Of a stretch of 52,668 bases of DNA, positions 8,420 to 16,811 are shown one piece after another; within the stretch, counting starts at the first letter, position 1; each line of letters starts with the position of its first letter. This DNA comes from Azonexus sp. (GTDB lineage Bacteria > Pseudomonadota > Gammaproteobacteria > Burkholderiales > Rhodocyclaceae): positions 1-52,668 of the forward strand of contig JAUYEI010000106.1 in assembly GCA_030691385.1 (NCBI GenBank), read 5' to 3'. The notes beneath the pieces are model-generated. The model ran no database searches. It was not told the DNA's origin and saw nothing but the letters and a program-made list of their open reading frames with translations. Made by a program: the position numbers and the translations under genes.

Positions 8420-11206
8420 TCAGCGCACCCCAGCGTCCGGTTCACCCGATTGCGCCAGGATGACTGCCCGCGCGGTGTCGCGCAAGACAAGGGCTGCGTG
8501 CCAGCCTGCTCCTGCGGGAATGATCGGTGGATGGACGGTGACCGTCAATTTGCTGTAGCGTGGCCACATACGAAGGTCTGGAAGAAGATGGCGTGTGCCG
8601 CTCAGAGTGACGGGCACGACGGGAACATCGGCGCGTGCAGCGGCCAGGAAAGCCCCCATGCGGAAGGGCAATACACCGGGCGGTTCGCGGAAGGTTCCTT
8701 CGGCAAAGACCACAAGGGCATCGCCTGCGTCAGCCCGCATCTCCAGTACATGCGTGTCTTCAACGCCGCGCGCGGTATCGAAGCGCTCAACGAAAACGGC
8801 ACCGAGGCGTTTCAACGGTATCGCGGCCAACGGGTGGGCAAGCAGTTCCTGTTTGGCAACAAAAGCGAAACGCGCGGGCAGCGCAGCGGTCAACGCCATC
8901 CCGTCAAGATAGCTGGCATGATTGACCACCATGATGACAGGGCCTCTTTCCGGCAGGTTATCGAGTCCGCTTGCTCGTGGCGGGATGCCAGCCGCAGTCA
9001 GGGCAAGGCGCGATCCGATGCGGGCCGCGAGACGCCGCGCAGCGAGCGTTGGCGCCAGCGCAATCGCAACCCAGAAGACCGGCGTCAGGAGACTGAAAAC
9101 CATCCACGCCCAGAGCCCCCAGAGTGGGCCGGTTACGCGGCGTAGGGCCTGCCGTGTGCGGCTGCGGGCAGCGTAGAACGCCAGTCTCGCCGCCTGAAGG
9201 CGTGCTGAGCGTGGTGGATGCAGGAGCTCTCCATGCTCGTAAGCCAAGCGGCAGGCGGCGCGACGTAGCTTGCCACTGGACGTCTTGAGCACTGTCCCGG
9301 GCGGAACAAGCAGCACATCGTCCGCCGGCAGGCCAGTGAGTTCTATGGCCAGTTGCTCTATCTCAGCGCGGATTGCCGCATGGCCTTCCTGCGTCGTACG
9401 GGTTTCGGCCAGCACCACCAGCCGCTCGGTCCCGGCGCGCGCATCGGTGGCCGCAAATACGACGACATTGCCGGCACGCACGCCCGTGATACGACCAACG
9501 GCTTCTTCCAATTCCTGCGGGTAGATATTGTGCCCGCCACGGATGATGATGTCTTTCTCCCGGCCGGTGACGAATAATTCGCCGTCGGCAAGATAACCGA
9601 GGTCACCGGTATTGAGCCAGTCACCATCGAACAAATTCGCTGTGGCGGCGGCATTCCCGAAATAGCCGATGGTGGCTGACGGGCCGCGGAACTGGACACG
9701 GCCGATTCGCCGCTCCGGGAGCGTCCGTCCCGTTGTATCGACGATACGGATGTCGTGGCCCGGGAGAGCATGTCCGCAACCAGGCACTCCCAAAGTATCC
9801 TGACCTTCGGACTCGACCGGGTTCGCCAAGGCTTCGTCGGCGAGCGCCCGACGCGCGACCCGGTCGATACGCGGGCCCCGTCCGGGTGGTGGAAAGGCCA
9901 GGCCCACAGAGCACTCGGCCAGACCGTACACGGGAGCCAGCGCCTGGCGACGCAATCCGTAAGGCGCAAGACGAACCGCGAAGCTTTCGAGCGTGACCGG
10001 GCTGACGGCTTCGGCACCATTGCAGGCCATGCGCCAGCAAGACAGATCGATCCCCGCGAGTTCGTCATCAGTAAGCCTGTTGGCACACTTCTCATAAGCA
10101 AAATTCGGCGCGGCCGAGAGCGTGGCGCGATACCGGGAAATTGCCTCCAGCCAGCGCACGGGTCGCGCAAGGAAGGTGAGCGGAGACATCAGTACCAGTG
10201 GAAAACCGATGACCATACTGCCCAATCCGGCGCCAATCAGGCCCATGTCATGGTAGAGCGGTAACCAGGAGACAAACACGTCGTCAGGCGTTACCCGTGC
10301 TGCCTGCCGCATGGCGCGTATATTGGCGAGCAGGTTGGCGTGGGTCAGCGCGACGCCCTTGGGGTCGCCTGTACTGCCGGAGGTGTACTGAATGAAGGCC
10401 AGATCCTCGGCCCTGCGGGTCGGCAGGGACGGAACTCCGTCTGCTTGGCATAAATCCGCCACCGTGGCGATACCGGCGAGTGTCGGACATTTTCCGGAGA
10501 GCGCCTCGGCGAACAGACGTACTCGCGGATCCGTGATGAACCAGAGCGCCCCGGCATTGGTCAGGATGCCGGCGATGCGACGCAGGTGCTCCTCCAGTTG
10601 CGCAGGACGCATCGGAGGGTAGAGTGGAACCGGTACGCAGCCGGCGTACAGGGCGCCATGGAACGCGGCAAAAAAATCCAGCCCCGTAGGCAGCATGATG
10701 GCGACCCGGCTGCCCGCCGGCGACCTGCGCGCCAGCAAACCGGCAGCTACTGCCTTTGCCGCTTCGGCCAGCCGGGCGTAGCTGACTGGTTCGACGTGAC
10801 CGACCTCATCCAGCAGGTGAATGTGGATGCGTGCCGGCTGATGTTCGACATGCCAGTCCAGTACCGCCATCAGCGTGGCAAGAGTATCCGGGGGCTGCAC
10901 GAAGTCGATATCGGACGGTTCCTCCGACTGGACGGAATGCCCGATCGGAACATTCGTCGATAGTCGCGTGTTACCGGTCAATTTGAGCAGGTCGGCCGGA
11001 GTTTCGGCTGTGAAGGCGGCCTCACCGAGATACACGCCCAACTCATGCTCGATACGTGTATTTAATTCTGCACGCGCCAGACTGTCGAGATTGAAGTCAC
11101 GTTCGAGACGATGATCCCATCCGAGAGAGGAAAAATCGCGAGCATCAGGCCTCAGCTCGGCCGCAAGCGCTTGCACAATAGCCAACAGGCGGTCATCGTG
11201 GATCAT
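8420..11206 (-). CDS. ACP / fatty acyl-AMP ligase / lysophospholipid acyltransferase fusion
   Basis: The product has about 928 residues and three domains. Residues 1-80 are carrier-protein-like with 'RDFNLDSLARAEL', whose Ser (~42) would carry phosphopantetheine. Residues ~110-650 form an adenylate-forming enzyme with 'FIQYTSGSTGDPKGVALTH', 'NTGDLGYLADGELFVTGR' and the C-terminal 'LKTSSGKLRR' lysine loop. Residues ~690-925 are a PlsC-type acyltransferase with 'VNHASYLD' (H-x4-D) and 'FAEGTFREP'. A fatty acid would be activated as acyl-AMP, loaded onto the attached carrier and passed to a lysophospholipid or another acceptor; this order is inferred from the domains. The ATG at 11206 has AGAGAGG six bases upstream; longer forms start at 11212 or at TTG 11227. 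It is monocistronic and faces the MscS-like gene. Confidence 0.85.
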   Translation of the reverse strand: MIHDDRLLAIVQALAAELRPDARDFSSLGWDHRLERDFNLDSLARAELNTRIEHELGVYLGEAAFTAETPADLLKLTGNTRLSTNVPIGHSVQSEEPSDIDFVQPPDTLATLMAVLDWHVEHQPARIHIHLLDEVGHVEPVSYARLAEAAKAVAAGLLARRSPAGSRVAIMLPTGLDFFAAFHGALYAGCVPVPLYPPMRPAQLEEHLRRIAGILTNAGALWFITDPRVRLFAEALSGKCPTLAGIATVADLCQADGVPSLPTRRAEDLAFIQYTSGSTGDPKGVALTHANLLANIRAMRQAARVTPDDVFVSWLPLYHDMGLIGAGLGSMVIGFPLVLMSPLTFLARPVRWLEAISRYRATLSAAPNFAYEKCANRLTDDELAGIDLSCWRMACNGAEAVSPVTLESFAVRLAPYGLRRQALAPVYGLAECSVGLAFPPPGRGPRIDRVARRALADEALANPVESEGQDTLGVPGCGHALPGHDIRIVDTTGRTLPERRIGRVQFRGPSATIGYFGNAAATANLFDGDWLNTGDLGYLADGELFVTGREKDIIIRGGHNIYPQELEEAVGRITGVRAGNVVVFAATDARAGTERLVVLAETRTTQEGHAAIRAEIEQLAIELTGLPADDVLLVPPGTVLKTSSGKLRRAACRLAYEHGELLHPPRSARLQAARLAFYAARSRTRQALRRVTGPLWGLWAWMVFSLLTPVFWVAIALAPTLAARRLAARIGSRLALTAAGIPPRASGLDNLPERGPVIMVVNHASYLDGMALTAALPARFAFVAKQELLAHPLAAIPLKRLGAVFVERFDTARGVEDTHVLEMRADAGDALVVFAEGTFREPPGVLPFRMGAFLAAARADVPVVPVTLSGTRHLLPDLRMWPRYSKLTVTVHPPIIPAGAGWHAALVLRDTARAVILAQSGEPDAGVR

Positions 11207-11615
11207 GATCATCCTCTCTGCACTCAACTGCCCCAGCAGGAGACATCGTCTGTAGCCGACATGCTGGTGACGGGATCGTGAATCAGTGGCTCAAGAATAG
11301 CGGATAAGGCCGTGGCACGGCACCAAATGCTCTGCAACCTGACTGGGCAGAAACTCGGCGCATTCGGTGGTACAGGGCCAGATTTTCTATATCGTACTTC
11401 ACTACCGTCCGGTTAAACCTTGAAACGCGAATCTGCCAGAGCGGGCGGGACCGGTGTCGGCTGCCTGCCGCTGCCGTCATTTCTCGCGATCCCACGGTCA
11501 ACCGGAAAAAACGGCAAAAATTGAAATCAACTTCTTGCGCCAGCATCGCACATTCTGGCCGGTGATCCGCCCCGCGCCAGCACATCCGCCAAGGCAACCG
11601 GCAACGGCTGGGCGT
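11207..11615. other. intergenic region between lexA and the acyl-AMP ligase
   Basis: I see no convincing gene in these ~400 bases. The only notable content is one copy of the short dispersed repeat at 11494-11528 and a TTAAACCTTGAAACG stretch at ~11414 that resembles the end of the MITE-like element. The region should hold the promoter of the ligase gene (near 11230-11290) and the end of the lexA transcript. Confidence 0.6.
11494..11528 (+). repeat. short dispersed repeat, copy 1 (intergenic)
   Basis: It matches the family core ACGGTCAACCGGAAAAAACG and its A-rich tail ending in GAAATC. It is located 88 bases downstream of the lexA stop. Confidence 0.8.
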
Positions 11616-12221
11616 TCATGACAGCTTTGAAACGGCTCCGCGAATGAGGCCGACGGCGATGCCTTCGATGGCAAACTCGACCTCTTCCGGCCGGACGACG
11701 ATGGGCGCGAAATCAGGATTTTCAGCGATCAGTTCGATGCAGCCATCGCGATGTTGCAGACGTTTGACCGTGACCTCCTCGTCGATCCGGGCGACGACGA
11801 TCTGCCCGTCACGCGCCTGATTGGTCTTGTGCACGGCGAGCAGGTCGCCGTCGAACATGCCGATATCGATCATCGACGTGCCGCGCACCTTGAGCAGGAA
11901 ATCGGCTTTGGGTGAAAACATGCTGGCATCGAAGGCGTAGCGACCCTGAACGTTTTCGACAGCCAGAATGGGCGAACCGGCAGCGACGCTGCCGATCAGC
12001 GGCAAGCCCAGTTGTTCGACCAGCCGGATGCCACGCGCCGAGCCGGGTTCGAGGACGATGGCGCCCTTCTTGGCGAGCGCCTTGAGGTGATCTTCGGCGG
12101 CATTCGGCGAGGCAAAACCGAAGGCGCTGGAAATTTCCATGCGCGTCGGTGGGGCGCCGAGCACTTCGAGCGTGCTTTTGATGAAGTCGAGAATTTCCTG
12201 CTGACGTGGCGTGAGTTTCAT
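11616..12221 (-). CDS. lexA: LexA repressor
   Basis: The product has 201 residues, the standard length. The N-terminal winged helix is present ('[15 protein letters not shown]', '[15 protein letters not shown]'). The self-cleavage site is Ala81-Gly82 in 'GSVAAGSP', the nucleophile is Ser116 in '[14 protein letters not shown]' and the general base is Lys153 in 'EVTVKRL'. RecA-stimulated cleavage lifts repression of the SOS genes. The gene is preceded by its own consensus operator at 12245-12260, so it should be autoregulated. The gene faces away from the repeat-bearing intergenic region. Confidence 0.95.
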   Translation of the reverse strand: MKLTPRQQEILDFIKSTLEVLGAPPTRMEISSAFGFASPNAAEDHLKALAKKGAIVLEPGSARGIRLVEQLGLPLIGSVAAGSPILAVENVQGRYAFDASMFSPKADFLLKVRGTSMIDIGMFDGDLLAVHKTNQARDGQIVVARIDEEVTVKRLQHRDGCIELIAENPDFAPIVVRPEEVEFAIEGIAVGLIRGAVSKLS

Positions 12222-12244
12222 GGCCGGCCTCCGCTAAAAAATGA

Positions 12245-12260
12245 CTGTATTTTTGTACAG
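12245..12260. promoter_or_regulatory. LexA (SOS) box
   Basis: CTGTATTTTTGTACAG matches the CTG-N10-CAG SOS consensus, 24 bases upstream of the lexA start. It also lies 26 bases downstream of the dgt stop codon. Confidence 0.9.
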
Positions 12261-12285
12261 CAATTTGTTTTTAGCAAGCGAAAAT

Positions 12286-13632
12286 TCAGGTCGGCAGATC
12301 GAAACCCTTCAATTTGCGGAACATGTCCACGGCGTAGGAGTCGGTCATCCCGGCGACAAAATCGGCCACCTGGAGCAGGCGAGTGTAGGGATCGGCATCC
12401 GGCTCGCCGCCGTGGCCGAGGAACTGCGTCGGCAGCAGCTTGAGCAGCATGCGCTCGCGGGTCGTGAAGCGGGCGTGCCCTGCCCTCGCCTCGACGGCAT
12501 TGGTAAATAAGCCGAGCAAGGCGCCGAGCACCTCGAAACCCGCCGTTTCGATCTCCAGCGCCGGGCGGGCGGTGTAGATCGTTTCCTTGGCCAGCTTGAG
12601 AATGGCTTGCAGCGGGTGCGCGATGGGCGAGCTTTCGAGCAGTTCGTCGTCAAACTGGCCGCTCAGGATGGCATCCTCGTTTTCCAGGAAGACCGCGGCG
12701 GCGCTTTCGAGCAGGCAGCCGATGGCCTTGGCGCGCAGGTATTCGAGGCGTTCCTTCGGATCATGCAGGCGATCCAGGCGGCCACCGTTCACCGTGTTGC
12801 CAGCCAGGTCGGCGAGCAGGCATTCGGCATCCTTGTAGGGCACGAAGCCGAGCCGGGCGGCATCTTCGAGATCGACGATCAGGTAGCAGGTGTCGTCCGC
12901 CACTTCGACCAGAAACGCCAGCGGGTGGCGGTGCCAGGCGGTATTTGGAATTCGCTCGATTAATCCGGTTGACCGTGCGACTCGCCGGAAATTATCGGCA
13001 TCCTGCTGGAAGAAGCCGAATTTCTTGCCGCTCTTGCCGTCCAGATCGGTGTCGAGATGCGATGGGCGCGGGTATTTGGTAAAGGTAGCCAGCACCGCGC
13101 TGCTCAGTTGCAGGCCGCCGGGGTTGGCCGGGCTTTGCAGCCGGCTGACGATACGGAAACCTTGTGCGTTGCCTTCGTAGCGCTCGAAGTCGGCTCTTTG
13201 CGCCGGCGTCAGATCATGGCGTTCGAACAGGTTGGAATGACGGAACCACTCGCGGATGGCATCCTCGCCGGCGTGGCCGAAAGGCGGATTGCCGATGTCG
13301 TGGGCGAGACAGGCGGCGGCAACAATCGCCCCGAAATCTCCGGATTCAACATGCTGCAAGCCATGCCGGGCGATGATTTCGCGACCGACCACGGCGCCCA
13401 GCGAGCGGCCGACGCAACTGACTTCCAGACTGTGCGTCAGGCGGGTGCGCACGTAATCACTCTTGGACAGCGGGAAAACCTGCGTCTTGTCCTTCATGCG
13501 CCGGAAGGCGGAGGTGAAGACGATGCGGTCGTAATCCTGCTGGAAGGCCGTACGCTCAGCCGTGCCCGGCGCCTTGCCGGCCCCCAGACGTTCGCTCGAC
13601 AGGAGTTTTTCCCAGACTTTTCGTTTGCCCAT
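12286..13632 (-). CDS. dgt: deoxyguanosinetriphosphate triphosphohydrolase-like protein
   Basis: The product has about 448 residues of the HD superfamily, which hydrolyses dNTPs to nucleosides and triphosphate. Metal ligands are visible: His67 in 'RLTHSLEV' and His111-Asp112 in 'LAHDIGNPPFGH', with a later Asp in 'LIVDLEDAARLG'. The start 'MGKRKVWEKLLSSERLG' at 13632 has AAAGAG upstream and lies 35 bases after the thioesterase stop; an upstream in-frame extension to 13752 would overlap that gene. A thioesterase precedes it and lexA follows. It probably helps to control the dNTP pool. Confidence 0.9.
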   Translation of the reverse strand: MGKRKVWEKLLSSERLGAGKAPGTAERTAFQQDYDRIVFTSAFRRMKDKTQVFPLSKSDYVRTRLTHSLEVSCVGRSLGAVVGREIIARHGLQHVESGDFGAIVAAACLAHDIGNPPFGHAGEDAIREWFRHSNLFERHDLTPAQRADFERYEGNAQGFRIVSRLQSPANPGGLQLSSAVLATFTKYPRPSHLDTDLDGKSGKKFGFFQQDADNFRRVARSTGLIERIPNTAWHRHPLAFLVEVADDTCYLIVDLEDAARLGFVPYKDAECLLADLAGNTVNGGRLDRLHDPKERLEYLRAKAIGCLLESAAAVFLENEDAILSGQFDDELLESSPIAHPLQAILKLAKETIYTARPALEIETAGFEVLGALLGLFTNAVEARAGHARFTTRERMLLKLLPTQFLGHGGEPDADPYTRLLQVADFVAGMTDSYAVDMFRKLKGFDLPT

Positions 13633-13667
13633 GCTCTTTGGTTTCGATGATGCGATGGGCTGCGAGT

Positions 13668-14090
13668 CTACTCCCCTTCGTTCTCCGCTTCGAGCGAAGC
13701 CCGCACGTGATCGGGCAAAGGCACCGATTTTCCGGTCTGCGTATCCATCCACACCACCTTGGCGGCACCTTCGGCATAAATGCGCTCATCGCCCTCGATG
13801 CGCATTTCGACATAGGTCTGGCAGCTGGAGCGGCCGACCGCGCCGACGAAGGTGCGCACCTCCACCATGCCCGGATAGTTCATCGGAATCAGGAAGGTAC
13901 AGCTGGCGTTGATGATGACCGGCCCGGCGCCGCCTGGACGGACCGGGACTTGCATGTCCTCGATCCACTCGACCCGCGCCTGCTCCATGTAGCGGAAATA
14001 GACCGTGTTGTTGACGTGCCCGTAGGCGTCCATGTCGCCCCAACGAATGGGCATCTTCGTGACGTGAATGAGCTTTTTCTTGTGTTCCAT
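13668..14090 (-). CDS. 4-hydroxybenzoyl-CoA-type acyl-CoA thioesterase
   Basis: The product has about 140 residues with the hot-dog-fold signature 'IRWGDMDAYGHVNNTVYFRYMEQAR', written here in shorter parts as 'RWGDMDAYGHVNN' and 'YFRYMEQAR'; the Asp of 'WGDMD' is the catalytic residue in this family. It would hydrolyse acyl-CoA in the cytoplasm. The ATG at 14090 (MEHKKKL) is preferred; an in-frame ATG at 14120 is possible. It is divergent from the ETF-QO gene, across an 87-base region, and probably forms an operon with dgt. Confidence 0.85.
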   Translation of the reverse strand: MEHKKKLIHVTKMPIRWGDMDAYGHVNNTVYFRYMEQARVEWIEDMQVPVRPGGAGPVIINASCTFLIPMNYPGMVEVRTFVGAVGRSSCQTYVEMRIEGDERIYAEGAAKVVWMDTQTGKSVPLPDHVRASLEAENEGE

Positions 14091-14177
14091 AGACCTGAAT
14101 ACTAGAGTGGTGTTGATCAAAGCATTTCCATACTGTACCGTATTGAAATTAGCCTAACAATAAAATCAGGAGACCTC

Positions 14178-15824
14178 ATGGAACGCGAATCCATGGAATT
14201 CGACGTCGTTATCGTTGGTGGCGGTCCGGCCGGTCTGGCCGCGGCGATCCGCCTGAAACAACTGGCGGCGGAAAAAGGAGGCAATCTGGGCGTCTGCCTG
14301 ATCGAAAAAGGCGCCGAAATCGGCGCCCACATTCTTTCCGGCGCCGTCATGGACCCGCGTGCCCTGAGCGAATTGCTGCCCGACTGGCAGGAAAACGGTG
14401 CCCCGCTCAATGCCCCTGTCTCCGAAGACCGTTTCTTCATCCTTTCCGAAAACGGCGCCACCAAGGTGCCGAACAGCCTGTTGCCCGACTGCTTCCACAA
14501 TGAAGGCAATTACGTCATTTCGCTCGGCAACGTCTGCCGCTGGCTCGGCGAGCAGGCCGAGGCGCTGGGCGTCGAGATCTACCCGGGCTTTGCCGGGGCC
14601 GAGGTACTGTTCGACGAAAACGACGCTGTCAAGGGCGTCGCCACCGGCGACATGGGCCGCCTGCACGACGGCTCGGAAGGCCCGAGTTTCCAGCCGGGCA
14701 TGGAACTGCACGGCAAATACACCTTCTTCGCCGAAGGTTGTCGCGGCCACCTCGGTAAACAGCTCGAAGAAAAATTCAATCTGCGCGACGGCGTCGATCC
14801 GCAAACCTACGGCATCGGCATCAAGGAACTCTGGGAAATCCAGCCGGACAAGCACCTGCTTGGCCTCGTCATTCACAGCGGTGGCTGGCCGATGCAGCCG
14901 GATACTTACGGCGGCGGCTTTCTCTACCATCTGGAAAACAACCAGATTGCTGTCGGTTTCGTCGTCGGCCTCGGTTACAGCAACCCGCACCTGTCGCCCT
15001 ACGAGGAGTTCCAGCGTTTCAAGACGCATCCGGAAATCCGCAAGTTCCTCGAAGGCGGCAAGCGCATCGCCTACGGCGCCCGCGCCCTGACCGCCGGCGG
15101 CCTGCAGTCGTTGCCCAAGCTGACTTTCCCCGGTGGCGTGCTGATCGGCGACGACGCCGGTTTTCTCAATGCGGCGCGCATCAAGGGCTCGCATTGCGCC
15201 ATCAAGACCGGCTCGCTGGCGGCCGAAGCCTGCTTCGCGGCACTGGCCGATGAACGCCAGCGCGACGAACTGACTGCATATCCTGAATCATTTAAAAACA
15301 GTTGGTTGTACGATGAACTTCATAAAACACGTAACTTCAAACCGTGGATGAACAAAGGCTTGGCACTCGGTTCCATCATGTTCGGCATTGATCAGGTAGT
15401 GCTGCGCGGCAAGGCGCCGTGGACTTTACACAACCGCACGCCGGATCACGCCAAGCTCAAGCTGGCGGCTGAGTGCGAACCGATCACCTACCCGAAACCG
15501 GACGGCATCATCACCTTCGACCGCCTGTCCTCGGTCTTCCTGTCCAGTACCAACCACGAGGAAGACCAGCCCTGCCACCTGCAGTTGAAGGATGCCAGCG
15601 TGCCGATTGCCGTCAATCTGGCCCAATACGATGCGCCGGAGCAGCGCTTCTGCCCGGCCGGCGTCTATGAAATCCTGCGCGACGAAAGCGGTGCCAATCC
15701 GCGACTGCAGATCAACGCGCAGAACTGCGTGCATTGCAAGACCTGCGACATCAAGGACCCGACCCAGAACATCAATTGGGTCGTGCCGCAGGGCGGCGAA
15801 GGCCCGACCTACCCCAATATGTAA
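14178..15824 (+). CDS. electron transfer flavoprotein-ubiquinone oxidoreductase
   Basis: The product has 548 residues, the normal length. It starts with the FAD-binding 'FDVVIVGGGPAGLAAAIRL'. 'GAHILSGAVMDPRAL' and 'GDDAGFLNAARIKG' are characteristic of the family, and the C-terminus has the 4Fe-4S cysteine set 'CPAGVYE' and 'NCVHCKTCDIKDPTQNI'. It passes electrons from reduced ETF, made by fatty acid and amino acid oxidation, to ubiquinone at the inner membrane. CAGGAG lies eight bases before the ATG. An inverted repeat follows the gene, before fabI. Confidence 0.95.
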   Translation: MERESMEFDVVIVGGGPAGLAAAIRLKQLAAEKGGNLGVCLIEKGAEIGAHILSGAVMDPRALSELLPDWQENGAPLNAPVSEDRFFILSENGATKVPNSLLPDCFHNEGNYVISLGNVCRWLGEQAEALGVEIYPGFAGAEVLFDENDAVKGVATGDMGRLHDGSEGPSFQPGMELHGKYTFFAEGCRGHLGKQLEEKFNLRDGVDPQTYGIGIKELWEIQPDKHLLGLVIHSGGWPMQPDTYGGGFLYHLENNQIAVGFVVGLGYSNPHLSPYEEFQRFKTHPEIRKFLEGGKRIAYGARALTAGGLQSLPKLTFPGGVLIGDDAGFLNAARIKGSHCAIKTGSLAAEACFAALADERQRDELTAYPESFKNSWLYDELHKTRNFKPWMNKGLALGSIMFGIDQVVLRGKAPWTLHNRTPDHAKLKLAAECEPITYPKPDGIITFDRLSSVFLSSTNHEEDQPCHLQLKDASVPIAVNLAQYDAPEQRFCPAGVYEILRDESGANPRLQINAQNCVHCKTCDIKDPTQNINWVVPQGGEGPTYPNM

Positions 15825-15831
15825 GGTGCAA

Positions 15832-15873
15832 TCGGGAAACGGCGTTCGCATGCCGCGAATCGGCGTTTCCCGG
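15832..15873. terminator. long inverted repeat between ETF-QO and fabI
   Basis: A stem of CGGGAAACG-C-CG on the left pairs with CG-CGTTTCCCG on the right around a GC-rich loop. No T-run follows, so termination would need another factor. It also overlaps the expected -35 region of fabI, and could affect fabI transcription. Confidence 0.5.
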
Positions 15874-15875
15874 TT

Positions 15876-15881
15876 TATAAT
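15876..15881 (+). promoter_or_regulatory. putative -10 box of fabI
   Basis: TATAAT is a perfect -10 hexamer, 33 bases upstream of the fabI ATG. The -35 region lies within the preceding inverted repeat and is not clearly recognisable. Confidence 0.5.
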
Positions 15882-15913
15882 CCTGCGGCTAAACCCCTTA
15901 GGGAGAACAACAC

Positions 15914-16711
15914 ATGGGCTTTCTCGCCGACAAGAAAATTCTGATCACCGGACTGCTGTCCAAGCACTCCATCGCCTATGGCATCGCCAAGGCCTGCCAC
16001 CGTGAAGGTGCTCAACTGGCCTTCACCTACCAGACCGAGCGTTTCGAAGACCGCATCAAGAAGTTCGCTGCCGAATTCGGCAGCGACATCACCATTCCCG
16101 TCGACGTCGCCAGCGACGAGCAAATCGACAACCTGTTCGTCGAACTGGCCAGGCACTGGGACGGCCTCGACGGCCTGGTTCACTCCATCGCCTATGCCCC
16201 GACCGAAGCCATCGAAGGCGATTTCCTGAACGGCATCTCGCGCGAATCCTTCCGCATCGCCCACGAAATCTCGTCGTACAGCTACCCGGCACTGGTCAAG
16301 GCCGCCCGGCCGATGATGCAGGGTCGCAAGAGCGCCGCGCTGGCCCTCTCCTACCTCGGCGCCGAGCGCACCATGCCGAACTACAACACCATGGGTCTGG
16401 CCAAGGCCAGCCTTGAAGCGGCCACGCGCTACCTGGCTTTCTGCCTCGGCCCTGAAGGCATTCGCGCCAACGCCATTTCGGCCGGCCCGATCAAGACCCT
16501 GGCGGCTTCCGGCATCGGCAACTTCGGCAAGCTGCTCGCCTACAACTCGCACAACGCCCCGCTGCGTCGCAACGTGACCATCGATGAAGTCGGCAATGCC
16601 GCCGCGTTCATGCTCTCCGATCTGGCCAGCGGCATCACCGGTGAGATCATGTACGTCGATGGCGGCATGAACACCGTCGCACTGGGCAACGCCGACCCGC
16701 TGCCGGCCTGA
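15914..16711 (+). CDS. fabI: enoyl-ACP reductase (NADH)
   Basis: The product has 265 residues of the short-chain dehydrogenase fold, specialised as FabI. It starts '[20 protein letters not shown]', carries 'LVHSIAYAP' and has the active-site pair Tyr157 and Lys164 in 'YNTMGLAK'. '[13 protein letters not shown]' and '[13 protein letters not shown]' complete the family pattern. It reduces the enoyl-ACP double bond in the last step of each fatty acid elongation cycle and is the triclosan target in many bacteria. AGGGAG lies eight bases before the start. It is followed by a short repeat and a bidirectional terminator. Confidence 0.96.
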   Translation: MGFLADKKILITGLLSKHSIAYGIAKACHREGAQLAFTYQTERFEDRIKKFAAEFGSDITIPVDVASDEQIDNLFVELARHWDGLDGLVHSIAYAPTEAIEGDFLNGISRESFRIAHEISSYSYPALVKAARPMMQGRKSAALALSYLGAERTMPNYNTMGLAKASLEAATRYLAFCLGPEGIRANAISAGPIKTLAASGIGNFGKLLAYNSHNAPLRRNVTIDEVGNAAAFMLSDLASGITGEIMYVDGGMNTVALGNADPLPA

Positions 16712-16743
16712 TCGGCCACCGGCAGGCCGCAGCAGTCATTGCT

Positions 16744-16779
16744 ACGGTCAACCGGAAAAAACGGCCAAAAATCAAAATC
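16744..16779 (+). repeat. short dispersed repeat, copy 2 (before a terminator)
   Basis: It shows the family core and the full A-rich tail 'GGCCAAAAATCAAAATC'. It ends at the foot of the fabI terminator hairpin. Confidence 0.85.
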
Positions 16780-16811
16780 GCCGACCCGATTAATTCCGGT
16801 CGGCGTTTTTT
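16779..16811. terminator. rho-independent terminator between fabI and the sensor kinase
   Basis: CGCCGACC pairs with GGTCGGCG over a ten-base loop and is followed by six T on the plus strand; the minus strand has the A-rich repeat on the other side, giving a T-run there too. It probably serves both convergent genes; the kinase stop codon lies within the T-run. Confidence 0.85.

Noticed and set aside
11283..11597. Minus-strand open frame of 104 codons downstream of lexA
   Set aside because: It includes the dispersed repeat, has no ribosome site and shows no similarity to a family that I know.
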